DNA of 64,000 nucleotides from assembly GCA_020152595.1 (NCBI GenBank), contig JAIGNY010004475.1:2822144-2886143 (forward strand), given 5' to 3'. Numbering within the stretch: position 1 is the stretch's first letter; each line of letters starts with the position of its first letter. The notes under the pieces are model-generated. The model did not search any database. It was not told the origin of the DNA and saw nothing but the letters and a program-made list of their open reading frames with translations. Below are positions 47,500 to 60,469 of this stretch, one piece after another. This DNA is from Chiridota heheva. Lineage: Eukaryota > Echinodermata > Holothuroidea > Apodida > Chiridotidae. Made by a program: the position numbers and the translations under genes.

Positions 47500-50400
47500 T
47501 ATTTTTTTTTTTTATCATGACCAAACCCTTGACCTTGACCCTCTCTCCCCTCCCCGTGACCCACCTGCTATCTCCATTAACCATTCCTCAGCCCCAGTCC
47601 CTAAAATTGTAATCATTCATTCCACCAATAAACCATACAGTTTTCCCCTTCCTCATACACAAGGCGCTCCACAGCCTTGTTGGTACACTCCCCAAGGTTT
47701 CTACCCTCAGATCCGGCGATCTCCTGCTGTACTGCACCTGGGACACTCAAGCCACCACCCTCCTCACCACCAAAACCCTACCTAATACTGGTATCGATGT
47801 AACAGTCACTCCCCCTCCCTCAATATTCCCTGAACTCAGGCAAAGGCATGATCAGAACCAGAGACCTTGCCTACTTGACCAATGAAAACCTCATTGAGGA
47901 ATTTGCCAGCCAACACGTTTTTGAAGCCTATTGTCTTGCCTTTAAGAAAGACTGCCGAAACACGCACCAATACCATCTGCTCCACCAGGCTTCAGGAAAA
48001 GCAGATAACCTAACTGAAAACCTTTAAGCCCATCACCACTTAACCGGAGGCCAGGAAGCAATTTTTCGCTTCCCTCAACACCAAATCTTCCTACTCGAGC
48101 ACAGTCTCCTCAAACACCAATACCGCCCCCCGCCCCCCCCCCACCCCCCTTAATAACACAACTAAAGTTGACTCGCATGTTCAAACCGACCTAATCTGGC
48201 TCTTACCCAGTCCTAAGCCCATCACCATTGCCAACAACCCAACCACACCCTTTATCCAAACCACCTCAACCATCACTTCTCTCACCAACCTTCCTTCCGT
48301 TTCTAAGACCCCCGCCGTCCCCTACTGCAACACCTCGAACTTAAGCCAACCTGGCCAACAAACAAACAAATCAACAAACAGCCCACCATCCAAACCCACA
48401 TGTATGACACTGAAGAGAACATGGGTTGTTCGATTACCGAACATACTTCCCGTCCAACTTTAAAAAACAACTGCTCCCAAAGAAACAGGGACAGATCCAA
48501 AGAAAAAACAAGCCAACCCAGACCCAACAGATCGTCCTCCAGATAACCCCCTGCCTCCTAATGGCGTGCAACACAAGCAATTACAATAACACTCACAACA
48601 TTATACAATGGAACATCAGGCGCCTTAAGGCCATTTCGAAAGAAATTGACCTACTGGCCACCACCTTCAACCCGGTCGTCTTCTGCCTACAAGAAACCTT
48701 TAAAACCACTGACCATTATTCCCTCAATAACTCACCACCTTCAACCCGGTCGTCTTCTGCCTACAAGAAACCTTTAAAACCACTGACCATTATTCCCTCA
48801 ATAACTTTGCTTGCTACCATAAACATCGAAAATACGCCAACAGGGCTTGTGGGGCCATCTCCATTCTCATTAGACATGATATCCCACACATCCCTATTCA
48901 TGTGAACACCAACCTTCAGGCCATCGGTATGTCTATCTCTCCACAAAACCGTCACTCTTTGCAATATCTACTCCCCCCCTTTAATGCCAACGTTCAGCCA
49001 ACCATCCTTAACAACCTCATCTCTTAGCTCCCCTCCCCTTTCATCCTTCTCGGTGACTTCAACGCCCACAAGCCCCTATGGGGCTCCAATACCACCATCC
49101 CCAGAGGCAAGCTCGTCGAAAACACTCTTCGACAGCACAGCCTCTTCTTGCTCAACACTAACTCCCCGACCTACCTCTACCCTGCCATAGGCTCCCTCAC
49201 CTGTACCTGTCTATCTGTTCCCCCAACCACCTTGATTTTAGCTGGAAGGTCACTGCTGATCTCTGTGGTAGTGACCATTACCCTCTTCTTATTCACTCCA
49301 ACCTTTAAACCCCACAGATTACACCCCCAACTGGAACCTTAAGAAGGCCGACTGGCCCCTTTGCGAAATCCTCTGCAACTCTCACCTCTTCCCCCATTTC
49401 CTCGAGGGTGAGGATCTCATGTCAAACTTCAGTAACAGCCTTATCATCGCCACCTGCTCCATTCCCAAAACCCCTCACTCCCCCTCCCCCCCTCCCTCCC
49501 TCCCTTAACCCCTGGTTTACCGATGACTGCAAAACTCCATCAAAAACAGGAAAAGGGCCCTCTGGAACTTCAAAACAAACCCGACTACCCACAACCTCAA
49601 CCTCTTTCGCATCAGCCGTGCCAAAGCCAGGCGCACTATCAAGGACAGTAAAACCAACACTTGGAACAACTTCATCTCTTCTCCCACCACCAACACCCTC
49701 ACTAAGAAGATTTGGAGTATGGTTAACAGCTTCCACGGCAGGATGGACAAGTCCTCCATCTCCCATCTCTCCTGGAATGGTAAGCTCACCGCGAAAAAGG
49801 ATACCGTTAACCACCTCGCTGCCTCTTTCAGCAACATCTTGTCCTCGGCCAACTACCCCAATGCTTTCAAATCCAAAAAATCTCGCGACGAAGCTGGGAG
49901 TATTACCTTTCCCTCCGACAACACCAAGAGCCCCTCTCATCCTTTCTGAATTAAACCAGGGAGTTGTTAAGAACTCCCTGATTAAACCAAGCCATCCACG
50001 ATGTTGGCTGCACCTCTAAGGGCCCAGATAACATCCCCTACCAGTTCCTGAAACACATCCCCAACAAGGCCACTGCTACCCTACTCACCATCCTCAACCA
50101 CATTTGGTCCTCACACTCCTTTGCCCCACCTGGAGGACAGCGATCATCAACCCCGTCTCCAAACTGGGGAAGGACAGTACCGACCCCTCCAGCTACCGCC
50201 CCATTTTCCTCACCTGCTGTCTCTGTAAAATTATGGAAAGGATCATTAACCAGAGACTAAACTGGTTCCTTGAGACCAACATAATCCTCTACCCACACTT
50301 TCGGAAACGTCGCAATACTCGGGACCATTTAATTACGCTCAACACCGCTATCCGGGAATCCTTTGCAAAAAAGGAACACCTCATTGCTATCTTTTACGAC

Positions 50401-51118
50401 CTCGAGAAAGCTTTCGACACTACATGGAAATACGGCATTACCCGTAGGCTTCACACCAGAGGCCACCTTTCCATCTTTATGCAAAACTTCCTCTCACCCA
50501 GTGTTGTTTTCCAATTTGTTGTAGTGGGGGGACGTTTTTCGGTTTTACTATCTGAGCGGAGCGCCACCATCGATTGACGCGAAGCGTGAATTTTTTTTTC
50601 AAAAAGCATCCCCTATATAGTTTGCAGGAAATGACACTTCCCAGGTAATATTACCAAATTGTTTATTCTATTACAATTTGTTTGTGTTATAGTACTATCA
50701 TTTCCGCGATTTTCTTTGTTTCTTCATTTTTCTATTTATATTTTGTCTAATGGGGGAACGGCATTCCCCCCTGAATATTAAGTGGGGGACGGCGCCCCCC
50801 CCCCCCCGCATTACCCTGGAAAACAACACTACTCTCACCCAGGTAATTCCAAGTTCGTATTGACCACACCCTCTCCAACCCCTACCCCAAAGAAGAAGGC
50901 GTCCCCCAAGGCAGCCTCCTCCCACCACTGTCTTCAACCTTAGCATTAACAACATCACGGACAACCTTGGCCCCAACATCAAACGTGGACGATTTCACCA
51001 TCTTCTACTCCTCCCCTAGCTTTCTTCTTGTCGAAAATAGGCTCCAACTCAGCCTCAACTGGCTGCAAGATTAGTGCAACAATAAGTGTTTGAAATTCTT
51101 CAAAGACAAGACAAGTCT
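47500..51118 (+). mobile_element. Decayed Jockey/I-like LINE with ORF1, endonuclease and RT remnants
   Basis: The left boundary is set only by the change to C-rich sequence. ORF1-like text (RTRDLAYLTNENLIEEFASQ) lies near 47850. Endonuclease pieces: QWNIRRLK (48610), CLQET (about 48688), LGDFNAHKPLWGSN (about 49050, shifted frame). RT pieces: WRTAIINPVSKLGKDSTDPS and SSYRPI (50130-50200), YDLEKAFDTTWKYGITRRLH (50398). After an inserted MITE (50499-50831) the RT continues to about 51118 and then breaks off; the 3' end is missing. There are many frameshifts, including a 74-bp tandem duplication in the endonuclease region. It is the same family as the fragments at 37401 and 12985. Non-functional. 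Confidence 0.75.
50499..50831. mobile_element. 333-bp hAT-type MITE
   Basis: Terminal inverted repeats CAGTGTTGTTTTCCA and TGGAAAACAACACTA (one mismatch at the outermost base), flanked by an 8-bp duplication ctctcacc (50491-50498 and 50832-50839). The uninterrupted target is seen in the sister LINE at about 37720 (ctctcacccaggtacttcc). Eight-bp duplications with CAGTG/TAGTG ends are typical of hAT transposons. It carries a C run (50794-50807) and no coding sequence. Confidence 0.88.
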
Positions 51119-52399
51119 GCATGCACAAACATGTTTCACAAACATTGCATGAAATTTACCAAAATTGAAGAAATTTTACCGAAATCGAAAAAAAACTGCC
51201 TAAAAATGAAGGACATTTTCAAACATATATTGTCGAAAAAATCTCAGAAGGGCCCCTCCCCTCTCCCCCTCTCTTCCCCCTCCCTCCCTGGTGGGGCGAG
51301 TCTCTGGGTTCCATTGCCTAATTTAGATGCTAGTGCTACTTTGTCTCTGGTAAATCATTTTTTTGGTTATCGTTCCGGATCCTTGTCCCCTGATCAAAAC
51401 CAGTACTGTTTCCTCCTACCAGTCTACTATCTACATACTGACATACAGTGGCAGGGGGGGAAAACTTCCCCCAGTGAAGCTATCTGAGAGGGCACCGAAT
51501 GCTCACAGGGTGCAAAAATTGTCAGGAGAATATATTTGTATATACTTTTTATTCTCAACTTCTGTAATTTGTACCATTTACAAAACAAATGTTTTCTCTC
51601 AAAGCTTACTACATCCAAAACATGAAATTCATCTCTGGACCCCATCTAAAGACACATATTCTAGTTAGTTGGATCCTACATTCTGACATTTAAACATTCG
51701 TTCCAAAATATATGTTCCTTTTAAGTAACTTTAGCTGTTTAGTGTGGGATTGACACGATTTTAACAGTTTAAACAATTTCCTGCTACCCAAATCACGCCG
51801 AAAACGCTAAACTTTCTGGGGCACGGCCAATTCTTTATTTTGGGGAAATTTTCGTGATATTTCTTTCATTTTGGGGACATTTTCTTTAATTTTTGTTAAG
51901 TTTTCTTCAAGTTCATTTAATTTGCGTCAATTTTTGGGAAATTTCTTTTATTTTCGGGAATTTTTTGTAAAATTTTCCCAAAATTTGCGTCAATTTTCGG
52001 TGAATTTTGTTCATTTTCCATAAATTTTGGGAAATTTTCTTTAATTTTTGTAAAATTGTCTTCATTTTTTTGAAATTTATTTCAATTTTAGAAAAGTCTG
52101 CAGGAATTAATTTTAGGAAAATATTGTTGCTCCTCAGTTTCTGGATTTTTACCATACTTTGGGGAACTCTTTTCTTTTAATTTTTGCACTGGTGATAGTT
52201 TTGTACTTCAAGATCTTCCTAGTGTGACTTTTGTGTGGAATTATCTGTTGCGTTTGCTGATTTTTGAGCATGAATTTTCATCTTTTTATTTTCAGTTATT
52301 GGATTCTACTGTGTTTCAGTCCTCATGAGCTTGAACATCTGGTATTAGAATGTCTGCAATGACAATGCTAACATTGTTATGCAAAAACTGCATGGCTGC
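51119..52399. other. Spacer with A/T-motif repeats
   Basis: 51130-51240 and 51840-52150 hold opposite-strand versions of a degenerate aattttgggaaattttctt motif. A C/T-rich tract lies at 51250-51295. No gene. Confidence 0.55.
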
Positions 52400-55062
52400 T
52401 TGTGTGATCAAGTATAATGCCTGATTCAGTCAGGAGAGTTCATTATTCTAGGGATCAATTACTCAGCTATTGTCACACTTCTGAATTGTTTACTAACAAG
52501 AAAATCAAGTCTTTCATACCATCTGATGTTTGTAAGACCCTTAAAGAATATGGCTTGTTTCATGTCAGATCTCGGAGAGGTGGATCTCATATTAAGGACA
52601 AAAGATCTACATGTAAAGCTTCAAACTTGCAAAGTAGTGAGAACAGTTCTTACATAACTGATTTGAATGATGATAGGCTTGATATCAGGCTCTGGAATTG
52701 TCAATCTGCATGTAACAAATCTCTGTACATATGTGATTATATTTTAACCAACAATGTGGATGTTCTAATTATAGTTGAGAGTTGGCTCACTGAATCTGAT
52801 GACAATGTTGCCATTTGGGAACTTACACCTAGGGGATACTCCTTCATCAATATACCTAGGCCAGGAGACCGGCGTGGAGGGGGCATTGCTGTCATTCATA
52901 AATCACAAATTAATTTGAAGCATGTCACATCAAACTTGTTTAATGCCAAATCTTTTGAATATTCCATAATCTCAAACAATAATAGATCCTTTAATCTTGT
53001 GGTGATATACCGTCCTCCACCTTCTAGTGTTAACAAACTCACAGTTAAAGATTTTTTAGATGATTTTGCAGACAATTTAAATGATCTTCCTGGTCAACTT
53101 GTTTTGCTGGGTGATTTCAATGTGCACTTTGATGTCCCAACTAAGCCTGATGTTCGTCAAATTGCTACTACACTTTCATCTTCTGGACTCATTCAACATG
53201 TAAATCAACCTACACACAACAAAGGCCACATTCTTGATCTTGTCATTACCAGAGAAAATGAAACACTTTTATCATCTGTTGAAATTCATGAAAATCATGT
53301 CTCAGATCATTCTGTCATATGCTGTAAACTTGACTTACCTAAAGTAGTTCCCAATAATGGAATTATTTTAACAAGAAGATACAGTGCCATTGATCACTCC
53401 CAACTTTCACAAGATTTGTCATCCAATCTTAATCCAATTTCTTTGAAAGAAACAAATGTTGATAACTTTGTAGCTGATTTTGGCACTGCCATTACATCAG
53501 CCCTTGATCTGCATGCTCCTGTTATTGAATGCAAAAAGAGTGTCCGTTCGCGCCCTAAATGGTACAACAAATCAGTTGATGATGCCAGGAGAGAACGGCG
53601 GCGCTGTGAGCGCAAGTGGCGCAAAAGTAGATCTCTCTCTGACCTATCAGCGTATAATGATTCAAAGCAACATGTAAAAACTGTTCTTTTCTCTGCAAAG
53701 AAAGAATTCTACATGGAGAAGTTACAGTCTTCCACCCCAAGGGACATGTTTGCCACTGTCAACACACTTTTCAACAAGAATTCTTCCACAGAGTGAATGT
53801 CCAATTACACTTGCAAATGACTTTAGTAATTTTTTCCAGAAAAAAGTCAAGGACATCAGGCACATGATTAATGACCTACATGTTGACTCGCCATCCATTC
53901 TGATAGAAAGAAGGTTTCCTTTCAATTGTTCACTTTCTGATTTCCAGCCTGTCACTGAAGATGAACTTATGAATATAATCGCGAAGTCACCTTCCAAGAC
54001 ATGTGCTCTTGATATGATTCCAACATGGCTGTTGAAACAACATGTGAAAACTATCCTCCCGAAACTTACAGAAGTTGTGAATGCTTCCTTGGAACATGGT
54101 ATTTTCCCGGAAAGCCTATGGACATGCAATTGTAACTCCCATCATCAAAAAACAATCTTTGGACAAAAATGAACTCAAAAACTACCGCCCAGTCTCAAAC
54201 ATTGCTACAGTTTCAAAATATATTGAAAAAGTTGTAACCAGTAGACTCACTGAACACATTAACAAACACAAACTTTTTGAGCCACTACAATCGGCCTACC
54301 GAACTTCACACAGTACTGAGTCTGCCCTACTACATGTGCAGGATTATGTTCTTCAATCGCTCGACCAGCAGAAAGCTATTTTATTTCTTATGTTGGATCT
54401 GTCTGCCGCGTTTGATACGCTAGACAACCAAATCATGCTTCGTCGTTTTGAGCATAGCTTTGGCATTTCTGGCAACGCTTTGGATTGGCTATCATCATAT
54501 TTTAATTGTCGGACTAACCATGTCCATGTTCCTGGAGCTGACTCCAACACTGTAAATCTTGAATATGGGACCCCACAAGGCTCTGTTTTAGGACCTTTGT
54601 CATTCACACTTTATACTATCCTAATAGGTGACATATTGTGGAAGCACAAGATCGAGTATCACATATATGCTGATGATATACAGATTTTCTTAGCCTTTAA
54701 CCCTAAAGTTCCACTCGATGCTGAATGTGCTTTATTCAAACTGACCTCCTGTGTGCAAGATATCCAACAGTGGATGATTGCAAACAAACTTAAACTTAAT
54801 GAGGACAAAACAGAGTGTATCATAATCTCTTCATCAAATGCTAGTAAAGCCCTTGAGAACCTCAAGTTTGTATTTGGCAATACTTGCATCTCACCAGTCA
54901 CTTCAGTTAAAAATCTGGGAGTTGCTTTCGATAATAGAATGTCAATGGACAACCATGTGACACAACTTAGTAAAACAATTAATTATCACATTAGAAACAT
55001 TGGCAAGATTCGTCGGTACATTGACGTTGAAACCTGTCATTATGTTGTTCGATCACTCAACA
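52400..55062 (+). mobile_element. CR1/L2-like LINE, 5' part of ORF2 (endonuclease-RT)
   Basis: An open frame from 52417 (459 codons) encodes a CR1/L2-type N-terminal segment and an apurinic-type endonuclease: WNCQSACNK (about 52693), VESWL (catalytic Glu, about 52770), YRPPPSS, LLGDFNVHFD (about 53105), LDLVITR, VSDHSVI (terminal Asp-His, about 53300). A frameshift at about 53790 and another near 54110 precede the RT: NYRPVSN, LDLSAAFDT (about 54395), YGTPQGSVLGPL (about 54565), YADDIQ (about 54667), KLKLNEDKTE, KNLGVAFD. It stops at VVRSL (55060), where another element is inserted, and resumes at 56416. It is inactive because of frameshifts and the split. Confidence 0.85.
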
Positions 55063-56381
55063 GAAACGGCCCTTCTCAAAGTGCAAGATGAAATCCTGAA
55101 AGCTATTGATGATCAAAAAGGAGTTATGTTGCTGCTGCTTGACTTATCAGCAGCTTTCGACACAGTTGATCATGTTATTCTTTGTGATCGCCTAGAAAAA
55201 AGGTTTGGAATCACAGGAACTGCTCTTGAGTGGGTTAAGTCTTATCTACGCGAAAGGACCAACCGTGTTCGCATAGCTGATGCACTATCAGATATTAATC
55301 ACATTTCTTTTGGATTACCACAGGGTTCGGTTATTGGCCCTTTAATGTTCACACTCTATACCACACCACTTGGTGATATTCTTAGGAAGCACGGTGTCAA
55401 ATACCACATGTATGCCGATGACATTCAAATATTTCTCAACTTTGACCCTACTGATATCGTTGATATACAGCATACACTAACCAGACTCACAAATTGTGTT
55501 TTTGATGTTCAATCATGGATGACTGCTAACAAACTTAAACTTAATGAAGACAAAACTGAATTTTTCATCTCTGCATCACCACAACATCTTTCACTGCATC
55601 TAGTTCAAAACATCACACTGACTGTTGGAAATGCAACAATAAAACAGTCAAATAGTGTCCGCAACCTCGGTTTCTACTTTGACTCGTCCATTAAAATGAC
55701 CAATCAAATATCCAAACTTAGTTCAACTGTCAATTTTCACATTCGTAATTTATGGCGTATTCGACGATTCATTGATGTTGACACTTGTCACAGTGCTGTG
55801 AGAGCCTTGATTTCCTCACGCCTTGATTATTGTAACTCTTTGTACTGCGGACTAAACAAGAAAGATCTTGATAAGCTTCAGCGCTTACAAAATAAGGCTG
55901 CTAGACTCGTCTATGCTCTCCCTCCACGTACGCACTCCGCGCCTCTTCTCGAAGAACTTCATTGGCTTCCTGTTAATAAAAGAATCATTTTTAAAGTACT
56001 CTTACTTGTCTTCAAATCACTCAACAAAGTTTCCCTAGCTATATCTCAGACTGTATAGATGTCCACGTTCCAACGCGTCCCACTCGCTCAGCTGCTGCTA
56101 TTACACTAAATCGTCCCAGGACCAGGAAACTTGCTGGCGACAGGATTTTTTTCGGCATCAGCTCCAAAATTCTGGAATGCTCTTCCAATGGACTTAAGGA
56201 ACTGTACTTCTTCTCTGTCTTTTAGAAAGAATCTAAAGACATTCTTATTTTCAAACTCTGCCTGAACAATTGCTTGCTCATACACATCATATTCTGTTGA
56301 CTGTATTTCTTTGTTAATTTGTACATGTTATTGTTGTAATGCGCTTTGTATCCTCTGGTAAAAGCGCAATAGCAAATGTTG

Positions 56382-56415
<34 letters not shown>
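55063..56415 (+). mobile_element. 5'-truncated CR1/L2-like LINE inserted into the preceding element
   Basis: Begins inside RT at HSTETALLKVQDE and reads through LDLSAAFDTVDHVI, GLPQGSVIGPL, YADDIQIFLN (about 55411), KLKLNEDKTE and RLDYCNSLYCGL to a stop at 56056. A frameshifted C-terminal end follows. The 3' end has gcgctttgtatcctctggta with a matching gcgc and then an ATT repeat tail (56383-56415). The RT part is intact over about 330 codons, suggesting a younger insertion than its host. The same 3' motif ends the host element at about 56900. Confidence 0.85.
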
Positions 56416-56416
<1 letters not shown>

Positions 56417-56965
56417 CCTATCACGTTTGGACTACTGTAAATCCCTTTTGAATGGTATTACCATGAAAAATGTAAATCGCCTACAGAAACTCCAAAATAA
56501 AGCTGCTAAGCTTATCTTCAGGAAACGTCGTCGTGATCATGCCTCACCTTTGCTCAACAAATTGCATTGGCTCCCTGTGTCACAGCGAATTTTATACAAA
56601 ACATGTCTTATTGTCTACAAATCCCTGATACATCAATCACCTGAATACATATCCAACAGTCTGAAACTTTATACACCAGCACGATCCCTTCGCTCCTCTT
56701 CTGAAAACTTCCTGACTGAACCCAGAACTAACACCAAAGCTGGTTCTATGGCTTTTTCAGCTGCAGCACCCCATGTTTGGAACTCTTTGCCTTCACACAT
56801 TCGCCATGCCAGTTCACTTGGACAGTTCAAAACACGTCTCAAGACTTCTTTTTTAATCATGTATTACTTACTTAACTTTGGGGCAGCATTCTGGGCGCTT
56901 TGTATCCTATGGAAAAGGCGCTTACTACAAATGAACATGGATGGATGGATGAGAAGAGTCTCCTC
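56416..56965 (+). mobile_element. 3' remainder of the split CR1/L2-like LINE
   Basis: It resumes at ILSRLDYCKSLLNGI, the peptide expected directly after VVRSL at 55060, and continues through LQKLQNKAAKLIF, LHWLPVSQRI and VWNSLPSHIR to the C-terminal end. It ends with gcgctttgtatcctatggaa and an atgg repeat tail (56938-56952). It is in one frame over about 150 codons. Confidence 0.85.
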
Positions 56966-57969
56966 TCTGGGGTAGGACCTACATGGCCAGTATTTGCTTA
57001 CCGAAAGAAGGAAAGTCAAAAGTGTGTGTGTGTGGAAGGGATGGGGGATTCACGCTAAGATGCAACAAAATACCATACAAGAGATATACAAATTCGGAAA
57101 AAAGTGGGAGAGTGCTGTCTTCCAATCCCACCTATGGGTGGGGGAATGGCCTTTTTTAAGAAATCAGAAGTGGGGGGAAAACATGTATATAGATATATTT
57201 TCTCCACAGTGGCGTATACGTTCAGGGGGTAACCTTCCCCCTTGGCGAAATTCCTGAAATATAGTAAGTAGTGGAATATAGTATACAAATTCGGGAAATA
57301 AACTGTAATAGTGAATTTATAAGGTTAAATATTGTCCAAATAATTTGGTGTTGAATTTGTCTCATAGTGAATATTTAATAATTGTCGGAAAGTTTTTTAG
57401 GCAAGCATTTTTACAATTGGAGGGAGGGGGGAAGCCTGCACCATGTATAATTAAGTTTCTATTAAAACATTTTCTGTCATTTTCGGGTATTTTGTTTTTT
57501 GTTTCCGGAATAATTTCCTTTTATTATCGGAACATTTTAGGAACATTTTCGATAAATTTCTGTGGACTCCTTAAAACAAAACGTCAGTGCAGTTAAATTT
57601 GTTTGTTTAGGGACCAAACTGCAGGGAGGGAGGGGCAGCTAAACTGAGGGAAAAAATTCTGCATGGGGGTGGGGGGGGGCACGGCTGAGTTAGTGTGTTA
57701 AAAATGGTCATGTTTTAAAGGTTATACAAACAAGAAATTTCTACAACTGTAACACTCTTTTCATTTAAAACCTCACAGTATATCTTACAAAACTGCCACC
57801 CTAAAATAAGGATAACTTTCCTCCATGCATAAAGGTCACTGTGAAATAATGAAAAACATTTGATGCAAATTTGATTGTATTTTATGGTAAAGAATATTTT
57901 CAAGCTAACATCAAATGAGAAAATCGTAATAGTTAGTTATAAATGTAGATCCCATCAAACTTATAGAGC
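56966..57969. other. Spacer, no gene seen
   Basis: Contains a plus-oriented ttttcgggtattttg/aacattttaggaac degenerate repeat (57430-57560) and G runs (57423, 57604-57680). No coding support. Confidence 0.5.
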
Positions 57970-57984
57970 CTGTGCTTATTTATA

Positions 57985-58245
57985 CCTGGTTTCCATGATG
58001 TAAAGCGTATGAGAGTACTTGACTCCCCGGCCCTGTATGGGGCACCAGTCCAACGCAGGTTGAACTCCCCAGTCAAAACTAGTAGGCCTACTCATCTCAC
58101 AGCTGAGTGAACTGGAGCAAGTGGGATAAAGTGTCATGCTCAAGGACACGGCACAGCACGTGGTCTGAGTTTAGATCCCTGCACGTTTTGAGTATGAGAC
58201 AGATGCCTTAATCACTGGACTACTGCACGACTACTGCACTCTCTG
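57985..58245 (-). mobile_element. tRNA-derived SINE, second type
   Basis: Read on the minus strand from about 58240: AGTCCAGTGATTAAGGCATC (A-box, Leu-tRNA-like), a diverged B-box (GGGATCTAAACTCAGACC), then a tRNA-unrelated part with TGTCCTTGAGCATGACACTT and CCACTTGCTCCAGTTCACT. The latter resembles the conserved central core found in several metazoan SINE families (from memory). No clear target duplication was identified, so the ends are approximate. Different family from the SINE at 40565. Confidence 0.6.
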
Positions 58246-58259
58246 AAAAGGCCAAATAT

Positions 58260-60469
58260 TTTATTGCACAAATCAGGTCTTGATTTTCTTTTTCTTCTCA
58301 GTCTCTAAATTTGTTTCTTCAAAAATCTAAACCCATTTGATGAAAAATAAAATTATCAATTATCAATATATGTTACAAAAAGATTAGGTAAACATATGGC
58401 TGTATGGACATAAGGTTGTTGGTATTTCATGTTCATCATTGAGCAAAGTGGAGGAGATAATTGAAAGGACCAAATTAAATCACAGTTTGATAATTCTGCT
58501 TTAAAAACCTGAGCCACTTCAAGATATGTGGACAGTGTAGAGATAGCATTAGGCATACCTCTCTCATTTATCATGTAAATGCATTGTTTTTTAACCATGT
58601 TTGACTAATTGAAAGAGATTTGTTGATTTTGACAATACATTTTAGGATCTTAGCTAAACCTACAATCAACAACTAGAACTTAATAAGAGATGTAAAGGAA
58701 AAATTTATGTAGCTGTCCATATAAATATGCGAGCACAGTCTATGTTACTATCAAAAATAATTTGTCTTATATTGTTTTATTTTGGCTCCAGAAGATAGTA
58801 TAAGATCATCACCTTTCATCATCACCTTTCAAGATTTAGCTTGGATAACGGGTCGTACTAAAACAAATGACAACTTACTTGTACAGTGCGAATGACTATA
58901 CCTTTTCTACACACACACCATCACCACACACACATACGTGTTTAGACCCTACAGCTGGTGACTTATCCATAGTCCTATATAACTAACTCGTGACTACTCA
59001 CTCATACATGTGTAGACCCTACAACTGATGACGTGAGGTAATCCTATACAACTGGTGACCGATCAATATAGCCTACAACACACATATGGGATGGCGGTAT
59101 TAGGTTACACTCGTATTTTTAACTTATCCTATCTAACAGGTGACATGTACCGAAATGCTAAAATACTGAGCTAGAGTAGTGTTTTAGTCATAATAGTTTT
59201 GAAAACAGCCATTTCAGAACCAAAAACAACCGAGGATGTCATCGGTTGTGTGCGTGTCATTGCTTTGAAGGTGTGTAAACATACGAATGTCATCAGTTGG
59301 TGGGTCTAAACCCACCCACCCATACACACAAGCACACACGGACACTCGCTTTGCTTACAAGATTGTCGCTTAATTCAGTCTGGTAGCATGCCTATTAATG
59401 GGAACATAAATGTTCCTATTAATGGGAACATTTTGCTACATGGAAGCCGCTATTTTGTGATATTTCCCATGATCCTTTGCTATCCTAACGTTAAAGTCTT
59501 ATGCAATATTACATTTTTCAAATTTGAAATACGTCTGGGGAAAAATATCTTTACTAGGAGAAAATTAAATTTTGTGAAAATACCATCGTTACTGTCATGG
59601 CTACAATTTGCCATTTGATATGTTCACCACATCGTTTTCGAAATATTAGATAAAATAGACAATAGATCTAGGCTTTTTGGCGCGAAACGGCCATTTTCAA
59701 AATTCAAATGTTTTTCAACAACGATTTTTAATATTTCAGGTACATAAATCTGAAACTATGACATTTTATCGCAACATCTGAACAATATGGCTGCATGACT
59801 TCAATATTCTCGAGTGTTATAAATATTCTTATTAATAAGCATGCTGCCGGACTCTTAATATGATATATCTTTCGTTAATAAATACTGTATGATTACAAAT
59901 CCGCGTCAGGGCTTAAAAAAAACCTCAAGTTTTGGGCTTAAATTTCTGCATTAGGGTTAAAAGAAATCAGTGTTTGACCTAAAAATGCACGCTAGTGTTT
60001 GAAATTTCAGTTTAGGTCTTAAATATCTGCGTTAATATTACCAATATTAATGTTAGGCTTAAAAATGCGTTTTAATGATGGAAAATTTAGTGTTAACTTA
60101 CAAACCCACATTAGGCTTTTAAAATTCAAGCTTCAGCTTAACAATTTTGGCCACATTGTTTCTTATATTATTTTACTTTAAAACGGATGCAGGGGAGTGA
60201 TATGGGAAGGGGGGGGGGACTGCGTTAGCCCCTAACCTGCTGTATCCTTAAATATTTATGTTTATAGCATAAATCTTTCAAATAGTTTGCAAATATCACG
60301 TGATCTTTACTTAGTACGGAAGAAGCGAAATATTACATTTTTAAAGGAGAAGGCATTTTTTCTCCATTCAACAATTTTCACAGTATGATATGATGACATT
60401 TTTCGAGATTTTCATAAATATAAATTCTTGCTTTTCGAAAAATTCAAAATATGCAAGCATTTTGCGAAA
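58260..60469. other. AT-rich spacer with short degenerate repeats
   Basis: 58905-59060: diverged tandem of acacatgtgtagaccctacaa and ctggtgac motifs. 59386-59430: attaatgggaacat occurs twice around an inverted atgttcct. 59900-60140: repeated ggcttaaaaatgc/tagtgttt motifs. No gene supported. Confidence 0.5.

Noticed and set aside
47243..47785. 180-codon open frame before the LINE
   Set aside because: It spans a T run and the junction from spacer to C-rich LINE sequence, so it is a chance frame.
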